Shown here one piece after another: positions 16,356 to 25,207 of a DNA stretch of 64,000 bases. A program made the position numbers and the translations under genes. The DNA comes from Oscillospiraceae bacterium (GTDB lineage: Bacteria; Bacillota; Clostridia; Oscillospirales; Oscillospiraceae), in contig JAFTGD010000021.1 in assembly GCA_017458065.1 (NCBI GenBank), positions 1 to 64,000 on the forward strand, given 5' to 3'. Position 1 is the stretch's first letter; each line of letters begins with the position of its first letter. The notes beneath the pieces are model-generated. The model was not told the DNA's origin. It saw only the letters and a list, made by a program, of their open reading frames with translations, and did not search any database.

Positions 16356-19300
16356 GTGTATCTTAGGGCTTTGGAAATACAGGGGTTCAAGTCCTTTCCG
16401 GACAAGACCCGGCTGACCTTTGAAAAAAACATAACGGCTATTGTGGGACCGAACGGCTCCGGCAAGTCCAATATCTCCGACGCCATCCTCTGGGTTATGG
16501 GCGAGCAGCGCAGCAAGGCGCTGCGCGGCAACAAAATGGAGGATGTGATCTTCGGCGGCACGGAGACGCGTTCTGCCCTCGGTTTTGCACAGGTTTCGCT
16601 GATCCTTGACAACAGCGCCCATCTCTTTGAAGCCGAGGGGAGCGAGCTGATGCTGACCCGCCGCTATTATCGGAGCGGGGAGAGCGAGTATTATATCAAC
16701 AAAGAGCCGGTCCGCCTCAAGGACATCAACGGGCTTCTTATGGATACGGGGCTCGGACGCGACGGCTATTCCATTATCGGACAGGGGAAGATCGCGGACA
16801 TTATCTCCACCAAGAGCACTGACCGCCGGGAAGTTTTCGAGGAGGCCGCGGGCATCTCCCGCTATCGCCACCGCAAGGAGGAAGCGGAGAGAAAGCTGGA
16901 GAAGACCGAGGAAAACCTGGTCCGTATCAATGATAAGATCGAAGAACTGGAGCTTCAGGTAGGACCGCTGAAAGAACAGTCCGAGAAAGCGAAGCGCTAC
17001 CTCGTGCTGCGAGACGAGCTTCGCATCAAAGAGATATCCGTATGGCTCGCCACCTTAGACAAGCTGCGTGCCCAGTCGGAATCGGTCCACCAGGAGTATG
17101 AACAGCTGTCGGAGCAGCTCAATCACGCCAAGACAGAACTGGAGTCCGTGTATGTCTCCGGTGGCAGCCTGACGGAGCGGATGCACCAAAAGGACATCGA
17201 GTCCGAAGAGGCAAGAGAGAGGCTCTCCGCCGCGGAAGCTCGCCTTTCTGCATGCGATGCCGAGACTGCGGTCCTGAACGCCAATATCGAGGGCAGCATT
17301 GAAAACGTGCGCCGCATTCAGGAGGATCTGGAACAGCAGCGAAGCCGTGTGGAAGAGATCCGAACGGAGATCCGCCGCGGCGAAGAGCGCATACAGGAGA
17401 TCGCAAAAGAGAAAAAAGACCTGGGTGAAAAACTCCAGGCTTGCGAGAATGTCCTGAAGGGCTGCCAGATGAAGCTGGGCAGCCGGGAAGGCATGCTCCG
17501 TCAGCAGACCGAACAGCTGAACGCCGCTGAGGTCGAACTGAACAGTGCACAGGCGAGGATCCGGATCCTCTCGGATATGCAGAGGGACTATGAGGGCTAT
17601 TCCAAGGCGGTCAGAACCGTCATGCGCGAGTCCTCCCGAGGAACCCTGAGGTCCATCCACGGACCCGTCTCCGACCTGTTGCGGACGGACGGAGAGCTGT
17701 CACTCGCCATTGAGACGGCGCTTGGAAACGCCGGGCAGAACATCGTAGTCGACACGCAGAATGACGCCCGCCTCGCTATTGAGATGCTGCAGCGCCAGGA
17801 TGCGGGCCGCGCGACCTTCCTGCCGCTGGATACCATCCGGGGCAGCCGCCTGCAGGATGTGCCCGAGAGCGATCCGGGCTTTGTAGGGGTCGCGTCGGAG
17901 CTCGTGCAGTATGACCCGAAGTATGAGCAGATCGTTTTGAACCTGTTGGGGCGTACAGTTGTGGCTGAGAGACTGGCTGACGCGATCCGCATGTCGAAAA
18001 AGAGCGGAAACCGGCTGCGTATTGTCACCCTGGACGGACAGATGATCCATGCAGGAGGCTCCATGACCGGAGGAAGCAGCATCCGCAGCAGCGGCGTGCT
18101 CTCACGCGCCAGTGAACTGGAGCAGCTTCGGAAAGAGCAGGAGCGCCTGCTCGCCAGAAAAAAGAACGCGCAGGAGCTTTTGGACAACACCCGCCGCGCG
18201 GCGGAAAAACTGCAATATGAATATTCCATGGCACAGGAGGATCAGGAGGCCCGCCGCAGGGATGAGGCGGCGCTGGATGCCGAACGCAGGTCTGTGGAAG
18301 CGTCGACCCAGCAGTTTTCCGTTTTACTTGCAGCCATCGACGGCGACAGCGATGCCAGACGCAGCACCATCGCCGCGGCAGAGCGCCAGACGGAGAGCTT
18401 CCGTGAGCGTCTGCAGGAAAAGCTTTCCCTGCGGGAGCAGCTCCAGAAGGAAGTGGATGCGGAAAAAGCCGTGATACGCCGGATCAGCGATGAAAAACTG
18501 GAGCTGGAAGGGAAGCGTACCCGCACCGACAAGCTGGCCCAGCAGCTGAATGCCGATATCAATGACCTGGAGCGCCGTGTCTCCCGTGCCGAACAGAAGA
18601 AGATAACGGCAGATCTTGAAGAAAAGCAGATCATCGACAAGCTCTGGGACAGCTATGAGCTGAGTCATACCGCCGCACAGACGCTGCGTCAGCCAGTTGA
18701 GAACCTGCAGAAAGCCAACCGCGAGATCACAGAACTGCGGCGGCAGATGAACGCCCTGGGTACACCGAACCTTGGCGCTATCGAGGAATACGAGCGTGTG
18801 AGCACAAGGTATGAATTCCTGACCGAACAGCGGAACGATGTGGAAAAGGCAAAAACCGAGCTGAACGGTATTATAAAAGATATCACCCGGGATATGGAGA
18901 ACATCTTTACAGACCGGTTTCGGGAGATTGATCTCTGCTTCCAGGATACCTTCCGGGATCTCTTCGGCGGCGGAAAAGCCGCGCTGGTGCTGGAAGATGA
19001 GGAGAACGTACTGGACTGCGGCATTGATATCCGTGTTCAGCCGCCGGGGAAAGCAGTCTCCACCATCAGTCTTCTCTCCGGCGGGGAAAAGGCCTTTGTC
19101 GCAATCGCTCTGTATTTTGCGATCCTGAAAATCCGCCCGACGCCCTTCTGCGTCATGGATGAGATCGAAGCGGCGCTGGATGAGGAGAACGTCAACCGCT
19201 ACGCGCAGTACATGCGCAGGTTCTCGGAGAAGACGCAGTTTCTGATCATTACCCACCGCCGCGGCACGATGGAAGAGGCGGATATGCTCTACGGTGTTAC

Positions 19301-19373
19301 CATGCAGGAAAAAGGCGTCTCCACGATCCTGAGTCTGGATCTGGAAGCTGCCAGAAAGACAATAGAGGAGTAA
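16356..19373 (+). CDS. smc: SMC: chromosome segregation ATPase (short-armed)
   Basis: Core subunit of bacterial condensin, acting with ScpA/ScpB (not in the window). Walker A is GPNGSGKSN (about residue 32), the hinge spans roughly 412-566 and ends in GGSMTGG, the C-motif is LLSGGEKAF (about 905), and Walker B is FCVMDEIEAALDE. The protein has 1,005 residues against about 1,190 in Bacillus subtilis. Head and hinge look complete, and the loss is split about equally between the two coiled-coil arms (roughly 80-90 residues each, my estimate). The start is GTG at 16356 after CAGGAG. Confidence 0.96.
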   Translation: MYLRALEIQGFKSFPDKTRLTFEKNITAIVGPNGSGKSNISDAILWVMGEQRSKALRGNKMEDVIFGGTETRSALGFAQVSLILDNSAHLFEAEGSELMLTRRYYRSGESEYYINKEPVRLKDINGLLMDTGLGRDGYSIIGQGKIADIISTKSTDRREVFEEAAGISRYRHRKEEAERKLEKTEENLVRINDKIEELELQVGPLKEQSEKAKRYLVLRDELRIKEISVWLATLDKLRAQSESVHQEYEQLSEQLNHAKTELESVYVSGGSLTERMHQKDIESEEARERLSAAEARLSACDAETAVLNANIEGSIENVRRIQEDLEQQRSRVEEIRTEIRRGEERIQEIAKEKKDLGEKLQACENVLKGCQMKLGSREGMLRQQTEQLNAAEVELNSAQARIRILSDMQRDYEGYSKAVRTVMRESSRGTLRSIHGPVSDLLRTDGELSLAIETALGNAGQNIVVDTQNDARLAIEMLQRQDAGRATFLPLDTIRGSRLQDVPESDPGFVGVASELVQYDPKYEQIVLNLLGRTVVAERLADAIRMSKKSGNRLRIVTLDGQMIHAGGSMTGGSSIRSSGVLSRASELEQLRKEQERLLARKKNAQELLDNTRRAAEKLQYEYSMAQEDQEARRRDEAALDAERRSVEASTQQFSVLLAAIDGDSDARRSTIAAAERQTESFRERLQEKLSLREQLQKEVDAEKAVIRRISDEKLELEGKRTRTDKLAQQLNADINDLERRVSRAEQKKITADLEEKQIIDKLWDSYELSHTAAQTLRQPVENLQKANREITELRRQMNALGTPNLGAIEEYERVSTRYEFLTEQRNDVEKAKTELNGIIKDITRDMENIFTDRFREIDLCFQDTFRDLFGGGKAALVLEDEENVLDCGIDIRVQPPGKAVSTISLLSGGEKAFVAIALYFAILKIRPTPFCVMDEIEAALDEENVNRYAQYMRRFSEKTQFLIITHRRGTMEEADMLYGVTMQEKGVSTILSLDLEAARKTIEE

Positions 19374-19375
19374 CC

Positions 19376-20281
19376 ATGGGATTATTTGATAAACTCTTCG
19401 GCGGACTCGGAAAAACCCGTCAGAACATTGATCTGGAAGAGCTGTTCCAGGGCTATGCGCCGGACAGCGAAGACTTCTATGATAATCTGGAAGAGATGCT
19501 GGTCCTCGCCGATGCCGGTATGCCGACAGCAGAGAAGGTCGACTACCTCATGAGGAGAAAGACCTGGGAGGACCGCTACCGCAAGGGAGAAGAGGCCCGC
19601 GAAGGCCTGATCAAGATTCTGTCTGGGCTTCTGGAGGTCGGTGACACCGAGCTGAAGCTCGGGACCAGACCCTCAGTTATCCTGATGGTCGGCGTCAACG
19701 GCGTCGGCAAGACCACAACCATCGGAAAGCTGGCCCATCAGCTGTCAGAGCAGGGAAAGAAAGTCATGCTCTGTGCGGGCGACACCTTCCGCGCCGCCGC
19801 GGCAGAACAGCTGGGAATCTGGGCGGAGCGATCCGGGACCGACTTTGTCAGGCATGAAGAGGGCAGCGATCCTGCAGCCGTCGTCTACGACGGAATCTGC
19901 GCGGCGAAAGCCCGTGGGACGGACGTCATCCTGATCGATACGGCCGGACGTCTGCACAACAAGCAGAACCTGATGAACGAGCTGAGCAAGATCCGACGCA
20001 TCATCGACCGGGAGCTTCCGGACGCCGATGTGGAGACCCTGATGGTGCTGGATGCTACCACCGGGCAGAACGGTCTGCTGCAGGCAAAGCAGTTCCTCGA
20101 GACCTGCGGAATCACCGGCATTGTCCTGACCAAGCTCGACGGTACCGCAAAAGGCGGCATCGTTTTCGCCATCGCCAACGAATGTAAGCTGCCGGTTAAG
20201 TATGTAGGCGTCGGTGAAGGAATCGACGATCTCATCCCCTTCGACGGGAAGAACTTTGTGGAAGCGCTGTTTAAAGGCTAA
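19376..20281 (+). CDS. ftsY: FtsY: signal recognition particle receptor
   Basis: GTPase that docks the SRP-ribosome complex at the membrane. A 301-residue protein with the NG domain only: an N-domain four-helix bundle (about 20-95), then G1 [15 protein letters not shown], the family insert motif [12 protein letters not shown]3 DTAGR and G4 TKLDG. The acidic N-terminal A domain of E. coli FtsY is absent, as in many Firmicutes. It starts 2 bp after smc with AGAGGAG as ribosome site, so the two are co-translated. Confidence 0.97.
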   Translation: MGLFDKLFGGLGKTRQNIDLEELFQGYAPDSEDFYDNLEEMLVLADAGMPTAEKVDYLMRRKTWEDRYRKGEEAREGLIKILSGLLEVGDTELKLGTRPSVILMVGVNGVGKTTTIGKLAHQLSEQGKKVMLCAGDTFRAAAAEQLGIWAERSGTDFVRHEEGSDPAAVVYDGICAAKARGTDVILIDTAGRLHNKQNLMNELSKIRRIIDRELPDADVETLMVLDATTGQNGLLQAKQFLETCGITGIVLTKLDGTAKGGIVFAIANECKLPVKYVGVGEGIDDLIPFDGKNFVEALFKG

Positions 20282-20293
20282 GAGGAGACCAGT

Positions 20294-20560
20294 ATGACAA
20301 GCAAAGAACGTGCAAGACTGAAGGGTCTTGCGTCAACCGCGGATACCATCGTCCAGATCGGCAAAAGCGGGATCACTGACAGCGTCATCGCCTCCGTGGA
20401 TGCTGCGCTCAGTGCCCGGGAGCTGGTAAAAGGGAAAGTCCTGGAGAGCAGCATGCTGACAGCGGCAGAGGCCTGTGCCCGGCTTTCCGAAGTGCTGGGG
20501 GCCGAGCCTGTACAATCCATCGGGACCAAGTTTGTGCTCTACCGCAGGAAGCCGGACTGA
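20294..20560 (+). CDS. yhbY: YhbY-type CRM-domain RNA-binding protein
   Basis: An 88-residue single CRM domain with the conserved GKSGITDSVI loop and the C-terminal QSIGTKFVLYRR strand. Homologues associate with pre-50S ribosomal subunits and are thought to act in ribosome assembly. AAGAGGAG precedes the ATG. Its position between ftsY and the nadD-yqeK-rsfS genes matches the usual Firmicute order, in which yhbY precedes nadD. Confidence 0.9.
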   Translation: MTSKERARLKGLASTADTIVQIGKSGITDSVIASVDAALSARELVKGKVLESSMLTAAEACARLSEVLGAEPVQSIGTKFVLYRRKPD

Positions 20561-20587
20561 GTCGTTTAAACAGAGGATAAGAAATCC

Positions 20588-21766
20588 ATGGATATTGCCA
20601 TATATGGCGGCAGCTTCAATCCCCCCCATCTCGGCCACCGTGAGGCTGTCATTACTGCACTCGAGACGCTTTCGCCTGATCTTTTTCTGATCATTCCGGA
20701 CCGCGAGCCCCCGCATAAGGAAATGGAAGAGGGAAGCCCTTCACCGGAACAGCGCCTGGAACTCTGCCGACTGACCTTTGGGGATCTGGATCGGGTCGAG
20801 GTCTCCCCGATGGAGCTGGAGCGGAGCGGAAAAAGCTACACCTATGATACCGTGTGCGATCTGGAAAAACTCTATCCCGGGGCGAAGCTGACACTGATTC
20901 TGGGTACGGATATGCTCGAGAGCTTTGAAGAATGGTATCATTTTGAGTATCTGCTCGAGCATTGCCGGATTGCCGCGCTGGCGCGCGATCCTGAGGACGA
21001 CGCAGCGCTGCGTGAGACGGCCAAACGCTTCAGGGAACAATACGGAGCGGAGATCGCCCTTCTGGACCATGCACCGCTGCCGATCAGCTCCACCGATCTG
21101 CGGGAGATGCTTCGGCGAAGACTTGGGGCCGAAGAGATCCACCCGGACGCCTATGCTTCCATTATTCAAAACCGTTATTACGAGGCGGCGCCGGAACTGA
21201 GCTGGCTGCGGGAACAGGCCTATACCATGCTGGACGAGAGAAGAATCGCCCATGTTGCCGGCTGCGAAGGAGAGGCCATCGAGCTTGCCCGCCGTTGGGG
21301 AGAAGATCCCGAAACCGCAGCGGAGGCGGGGATCCTGCATGATATTACCAAGCGACTTTCTCATGAAGAACAGTTGAAACTGTGCGAAAAATATGGTATC
21401 ATGTGCGACAATGCCGAAAGGCATACACCGAAGCTTCTGCACGCCAAAACCGGCGCTGCAGCAGCAAGAGAACGCTTCGGAATCCCGGATGCTGTCTATG
21501 AGGCCATCCGTTGGCACACAACGGGAAAACCGGACATGACCCTGCTGGAGAAGATCATCTACCTCGCGGATTATATCGAACCGAGCAGGGATTTCCCGGG
21601 AGTAGAGGAACTGCGGGAACTTGCCTATGAGGATCTGGACCGTGCGCTGCTGCTGGGTCTCCGGATGACCGTGGAGGAAGTTCGTTCTCATAGCGAGGAA
21701 CCTTATATTGACACGCTGACAGCCTGTACCTGGTATGAAGAGCGTATCTCAGAGAGGAGAGACTGA
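20588..21766 (+). CDS. nadD: Fusion of nicotinate-nucleotide adenylyltransferase (NadD) and YqeK HD phosphohydrolase
   Basis: A 392-residue two-domain protein. Residues 1-190 are NadD, which adenylates NaMN for NAD synthesis: IYGGSFNPPHLGH (nucleotide-binding HxGH) and the C-terminal ISSTDLRE motif (SSTxxR). Residues about 205-385 are a YqeK-type HD domain (RRIAHVAGCEGEA, GILHDITK, IRWHTTG, IIYLADYIEPSRD), which in characterised relatives hydrolyses diadenosine tetraphosphate. In Bacillus these are separate adjacent genes; here they form one continuous frame. Confidence 0.93.
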   Translation: MDIAIYGGSFNPPHLGHREAVITALETLSPDLFLIIPDREPPHKEMEEGSPSPEQRLELCRLTFGDLDRVEVSPMELERSGKSYTYDTVCDLEKLYPGAKLTLILGTDMLESFEEWYHFEYLLEHCRIAALARDPEDDAALRETAKRFREQYGAEIALLDHAPLPISSTDLREMLRRRLGAEEIHPDAYASIIQNRYYEAAPELSWLREQAYTMLDERRIAHVAGCEGEAIELARRWGEDPETAAEAGILHDITKRLSHEEQLKLCEKYGIMCDNAERHTPKLLHAKTGAAAARERFGIPDAVYEAIRWHTTGKPDMTLLEKIIYLADYIEPSRDFPGVEELRELAYEDLDRALLLGLRMTVEEVRSHSEEPYIDTLTACTWYEERISERRD

Positions 21767-21767
21767 A

Positions 21768-22127
21768 ATGTTGAGTCCGGAACAAATCACAGCCATCGCA
21801 TATCGTGCGCTGGACGATAAGAAAGCCAAGGACGTCAAAATTCTCAAGACGGCGGAGCATACGGTTCTTGCGGATTACTTCGTGATCTGCAACGGAAGTT
21901 CCTCCACCCACATCAAAGCCCTCGTGGACGAGGTGGATAAGCAGCTCTCCGAAGCAGGGGAGCCTCCGATCAGGAGAGAAGGACTGCGTTCGGATATCTG
22001 GGTGCTGATGGACTTTGGCAGTGTGATCGTGCATATTTTCACCGATGAAGCCAGAAAGTTTTATGATCTGGAGCGACTCTGGAGTGATGCTGAGGCGGTG
22101 ACGCCCTCATCCCTTCCAAGCCCCTGA
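21768..22127 (+). CDS. rsfS: RsfS: ribosomal silencing factor
   Basis: A 119-residue protein that binds uL14 and blocks 30S-50S joining under starvation. Family motifs DDKKAKDVKILK, LADYFVICNGSSSTH and WVLMDFGSVIVHIF are all present. The ATG at 21768 lies 1 bp after the nadD-yqeK stop, with GAGAGGAGAGAC as ribosome site. A weak stem, GCCCC-TGATAA-GGGGC, overlaps its stop codon and has no T run. Confidence 0.95.
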   Translation: MLSPEQITAIAYRALDDKKAKDVKILKTAEHTVLADYFVICNGSSSTHIKALVDEVDKQLSEAGEPPIRREGLRSDIWVLMDFGSVIVHIFTDEARKFYDLERLWSDAEAVTPSSLPSP

Positions 22128-22166
22128 TAAGGGGCATCAGGACCAGCAAGACAATCCATAAAACGG

Positions 22167-22273
22167 ACAACAGAGGTGTTTGTAAAGCAAAACAAGGTTT
22201 TTGCTGACGCTCTTTGTATTACCCGCCCGAAGGGCGGGCAATGCGACAGAATATTACAACAGAGGTGTTTGTA
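22167..22273 (+). repeat. Duplicated 18-bp leader sequence flanking a G/C hairpin upstream of leuS
   Basis: ACAACAGAGGTGTTTGTA occurs at 22167-22184 and again at 22256-22273, 89 bp apart. The downstream copy contains the ribosome site of leuS (AGAGGTG). Between them lies CCCGCCC-GAA-GGGCGGG (22222-22238). No T-box leader is recognisable here. Confidence 0.9.
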
Positions 22274-22277
22274 TTCA

Positions 22278-24785
22278 ATGAAGTACGATTTTGCTGCCGT
22301 TGAGAAAAAATGGCAGGACAAGTGGGAAGAGACCAAACCCTACGCCGCCATTACCGGCGATCCAAGACCCAAGTTTTATGGCCTGATTGAGTTTCCGTAC
22401 CCCAGCGCCGCCGGACTGCATGTCGGGCATCCGCGCCCCTTTACCGCCATGGACATTGTCACGCGCAAAAAACGCATGGATGGTTACAATGTCATTTTCC
22501 CCATCGGCTACGATGCATTCGGTCTGCCGACGGAGAACTTTGCCATCAAGAACCACATTCACCCGTCTATCGTAACAAGAGACAATATTGCCAACTTCAC
22601 CCGGCAGCTCAAGATGCTGGGTTACGGTTTTGACTGGGATCGCTGTGTCAATACCTCCGATCCAAACTACTACAAGTGGACGCAGTGGATCTTCCTGCAG
22701 ATGTTCAAAAACGGACTTGCGTACAAGACCACCATGCCTATCAACTGGTGCACCAGCTGCAAGGTCGGTCTGGCGAATGAAGAAGTTGTGGACGGCGTCT
22801 GCGAGCGCTGCGGCGGCGAGGTCGTGCGCAAAGAGAAGAGCCAGTGGATGCTCCGCATCACAAAATATGCGGACCGCCTGATCGACGATCTGGACGATCT
22901 GGATTACATCGAGCGTGTCAAGATCCAGCAGAAGAACTGGATCGGCCGATCTACCGGCTGTGAAGTCACCTTTAAAACCAACACGAAGGACGAGGTTACG
23001 GTTTACACGACCCGTGCCGATACGCTCTATGGCGTCACCTATATGGTCATCTCTCCGGAGCACCCGCTTCTGGAGCAATGGAAGGATCAGATTGCCAACT
23101 GGGATGAGGTTGCTGCCTATCAGGCCGCCGCGTCCAAGAAGTCCGACTTTGAGCGCGGAGAACTGAACAAGGACAAGACCGGCGTCCGGCTGCAGGGAAT
23201 TGAAGCCATCAACCCGGTGAACAATGCCAACGTACCGATGTTTGTCTCCGACTATGTTCTCATGGGCTACGGCACGGGTATTGTCATGGGCGTTCCGGGC
23301 CACGACCAGCGTGACTGGGAGTTTGCGACAAAGTTTGGACTCCCGATCATCGAGGTGGTAAGCGGAGGAGATATCACCAAGGAGGCCTTTATCGCAAAGG
23401 ACGACAGCGCCATCATGGTGAACTCCGGCTTCCTGAACGGCATGACCGTCCGCGAAGCCATCCCCGCCATGAAGAAGTACGTTGTTGAGCAGGGCTACGG
23501 CAAAGAGAAAGTCAACTACAAGCTTCGCGACTGGGTCTTCTCACGCCAGAGATACTGGGGTGAGCCGATTCCCCTTGTCAACTGCGAGAAGTGCGGCTGG
23601 GTCGCACTGGACGAGAGCGAGCTTCCTCTGGTCCTCCCGAATGTGGAAAGCTATGAGCCCACAGACGATGGCGAGAGCCCGCTTGCCAAGATGACTGATT
23701 GGGTCAATACGACCTGTCCCAAGTGCGGCGGACCTGCCGTGCGCGAGACCGATACCATGCCCAACTGGGCCGGCTCCTGCTGGTACTATCTGCGCTATAT
23801 GGACCCCAACAACGATGAAGCACCCTTCTCCAAGGAAGCGGAAGAGTATTGGGGACCGGTCGACTGGTACAACGGCGGTATGGAACACACCACGCTGCAC
23901 CTGTTGTACAGCCGCTTCTGGCACAAGTTCCTCTATGACATCGGCGTGGTCCACACCAAGGAGCCCTACGCCAAGCGTACCTCCCATGGCATGATCCTGG
24001 GGCGTAATCCGCATTATGTCGGATACGCTGAGACCGAGGAAGAGAAGCAGGCGCTGATCGAACACTACGGAAGCGAGGCGCTGCGCACCTCTGTCAAGAT
24101 GTCCAAGTCCCTTGGGAATGTTGTGAACCCGGATGATGTCATCAAAGAGTACGGCACCGATACCATGCGTGTTTATATCATGTTCATCGGCGACTTCGAG
24201 AAGACCGCAACCTGGTCCGATGAGGCTGTCAAGGGCTCCAAACGCTTCCTGGATCGCTGCTGGAACCTGCTGGAGATGGTCAAGGACGAGCAGACGGTTA
24301 CGCCGAAGAATGAGGCGCTCATTCACAAGACCATCAAGAAGGTCGGCGACGATATTCTTGAGCTCAAGATGAACACGGCGATTGCAGCCCTGATGACCCT
24401 GGTCAACGCCTATTATACAAACGGCTGCACCAAGGGCGATCTGAAGCCGCTGATCCTGATGCTCAGTCCCTTCGCGCCGCATCTCGCGGAAGAAATGTGG
24501 GAGCAGACCGGGTATGCCGCGTCGGAAGGAAAGATGGCCATGCAGATGTCCTGGCCGGAATATGATGAGAAGAAGACCGTCGATGCCGAGCATGAGATGG
24601 CCGTCCAGGTAAACGGCAAGCTCCGCAGCACCATCATTGTCGCCAATGATGCGGATGAGGAGACCATTATCGCGGCGGCGCTCGCCGACGAGAAGATCCA
24701 GCGGCAGATGGAAGGGATGGAGCTGGTCAAGACCATCGTGGTTAAGAACAGAATCATCAACCTGATTCTTAAAAAAGCAAACTGA
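22278..24785 (+). CDS. leuS: Leucyl-tRNA synthetase
   Basis: Charges tRNA-Leu. An 835-residue class I synthetase: the HIGH-type motif is [13 protein letters not shown] near residue 49, a zinc-like ribbon CTSCK...CERCG follows, the CP1 editing domain is present ([28 protein letters not shown]), and the KMSKS motif reads [12 protein letters not shown] chose the ATG at 22278 with AGAGGTG upstream; an in-frame GTG at 22176 would add 34 residues from the duplicated leader and is unlikely. The leader holds the direct repeat described separately. Confidence 0.97.
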   Translation: MKYDFAAVEKKWQDKWEETKPYAAITGDPRPKFYGLIEFPYPSAAGLHVGHPRPFTAMDIVTRKKRMDGYNVIFPIGYDAFGLPTENFAIKNHIHPSIVTRDNIANFTRQLKMLGYGFDWDRCVNTSDPNYYKWTQWIFLQMFKNGLAYKTTMPINWCTSCKVGLANEEVVDGVCERCGGEVVRKEKSQWMLRITKYADRLIDDLDDLDYIERVKIQQKNWIGRSTGCEVTFKTNTKDEVTVYTTRADTLYGVTYMVISPEHPLLEQWKDQIANWDEVAAYQAAASKKSDFERGELNKDKTGVRLQGIEAINPVNNANVPMFVSDYVLMGYGTGIVMGVPGHDQRDWEFATKFGLPIIEVVSGGDITKEAFIAKDDSAIMVNSGFLNGMTVREAIPAMKKYVVEQGYGKEKVNYKLRDWVFSRQRYWGEPIPLVNCEKCGWVALDESELPLVLPNVESYEPTDDGESPLAKMTDWVNTTCPKCGGPAVRETDTMPNWAGSCWYYLRYMDPNNDEAPFSKEAEEYWGPVDWYNGGMEHTTLHLLYSRFWHKFLYDIGVVHTKEPYAKRTSHGMILGRNPHYVGYAETEEEKQALIEHYGSEALRTSVKMSKSLGNVVNPDDVIKEYGTDTMRVYIMFIGDFEKTATWSDEAVKGSKRFLDRCWNLLEMVKDEQTVTPKNEALIHKTIKKVGDDILELKMNTAIAALMTLVNAYYTNGCTKGDLKPLILMLSPFAPHLAEEMWEQTGYAASEGKMAMQMSWPEYDEKKTVDAEHEMAVQVNGKLRSTIIVANDADEETIIAAALADEKIQRQMEGMELVKTIVVKNRIINLILKKAN

Positions 24786-24788
24786 TTG

Positions 24789-24817
24789 TTGACAAAGGGC
24801 CCTTGAACCGTTATAAT
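24789..24817 (+). promoter_or_regulatory. Consensus promoter for rpsU
   Basis: TTGACA at 24789-24794 and TATAAT at 24812-24817 have an exact 17-bp spacer, a perfect consensus match directly after leuS. Confidence 0.92.
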
Positions 24818-24824
24818 ACCCCTG

Positions 24825-24851
24825 TTCAAGCCAAATTGTTTGGCCCTTGAA
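24825..24851 (+). promoter_or_regulatory. Hairpin in the rpsU 5' untranslated region
   Basis: TTCAAG (24825-24830) pairs with CTTGAA (24846-24851) and CCAAA (24831-24835) with TTTGG (24839-24843), leaving a CC bulge and a 3-nt loop. It lies at the start of the rpsU transcript. It could be a stability or autoregulatory element; no function is proven. Confidence 0.45.
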
Positions 24852-24889
24852 ACGTCTGTTTTTATGACGTGTTGGAGGGAGGGAAATCA

Positions 24890-25075
24890 GTGTCTGAAAT
24901 TTACGTAAAAGAGAACGAGTCTCTGGATAATGCGTTGAAGAGATTCAAACGCAGCTGCGCAAAGTCCGGTGTTCTGGCCGACCTGCGTAAGAAGGAGTAT
25001 TACCAGAGCCCCAGCGTAAAGCGCCGCAAGAAATCCGAAGCAGCGCGTAAGAATAAGAATAAGCGTTACTACTAA
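24890..25075 (+). CDS. rpsU: 30S ribosomal protein bS21
   Basis: A 61-residue, strongly basic small-subunit protein. [20 protein letters not shown] and the [15 protein letters not shown] tail are typical of bS21. I chose the GTG at 24890, which follows GGAGGGAGGG at the correct distance; a TTG-started reading at 24869 would place this ribosome site inside the coding region. It has its own promoter and a strong terminator, so it is a single-gene unit. Confidence 0.96.
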   Translation: MSEIYVKENESLDNALKRFKRSCAKSGVLADLRKKEYYQSPSVKRRKKSEAARKNKNKRYY

Positions 25076-25086
25076 TCTGTTAGCTC

Positions 25087-25114
25087 AAAACCGCTGTCAT
25101 TCGACAGCGGTTTT
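25087..25114 (+). terminator. Rho-independent terminator of rpsU
   Basis: A 12-bp perfect stem (25087-25098 with 25103-25114) has loop ATTC and ends in TTTT on the + strand. The sequence is symmetric enough (AAAA...TTTT) to work in both directions. Confidence 0.9.
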
Positions 25115-25155
25115 GTCATAGAACATGTGCCAGTATGCGAAAGCAGAACAGCGGA

Positions 25156-25186
25156 GAAAAACATCCCGGAGCAAATGCTCCGGGAT
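25156..25186 (-). terminator. Terminator of the giant MBG-repeat gene
   Basis: An 11-bp stem (CATCCCGGAGC at 25162-25172 with GCTCCGGGATG) is followed, on the minus strand, by TTTTTC. It lies 20 bp after the stop of the gene at 25208. Confidence 0.85.
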
Positions 25187-25207
25187 GCGTGCTGTTATGA
25201 TGGCTGA

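Noticed and set aside
22128-22277. T-box riboswitch upstream of leuS
   Set aside because: I looked for the AGGGTGGNACCGCG-type core and a terminator with a T run and found neither; only a duplicated leader and a short hairpin are present.
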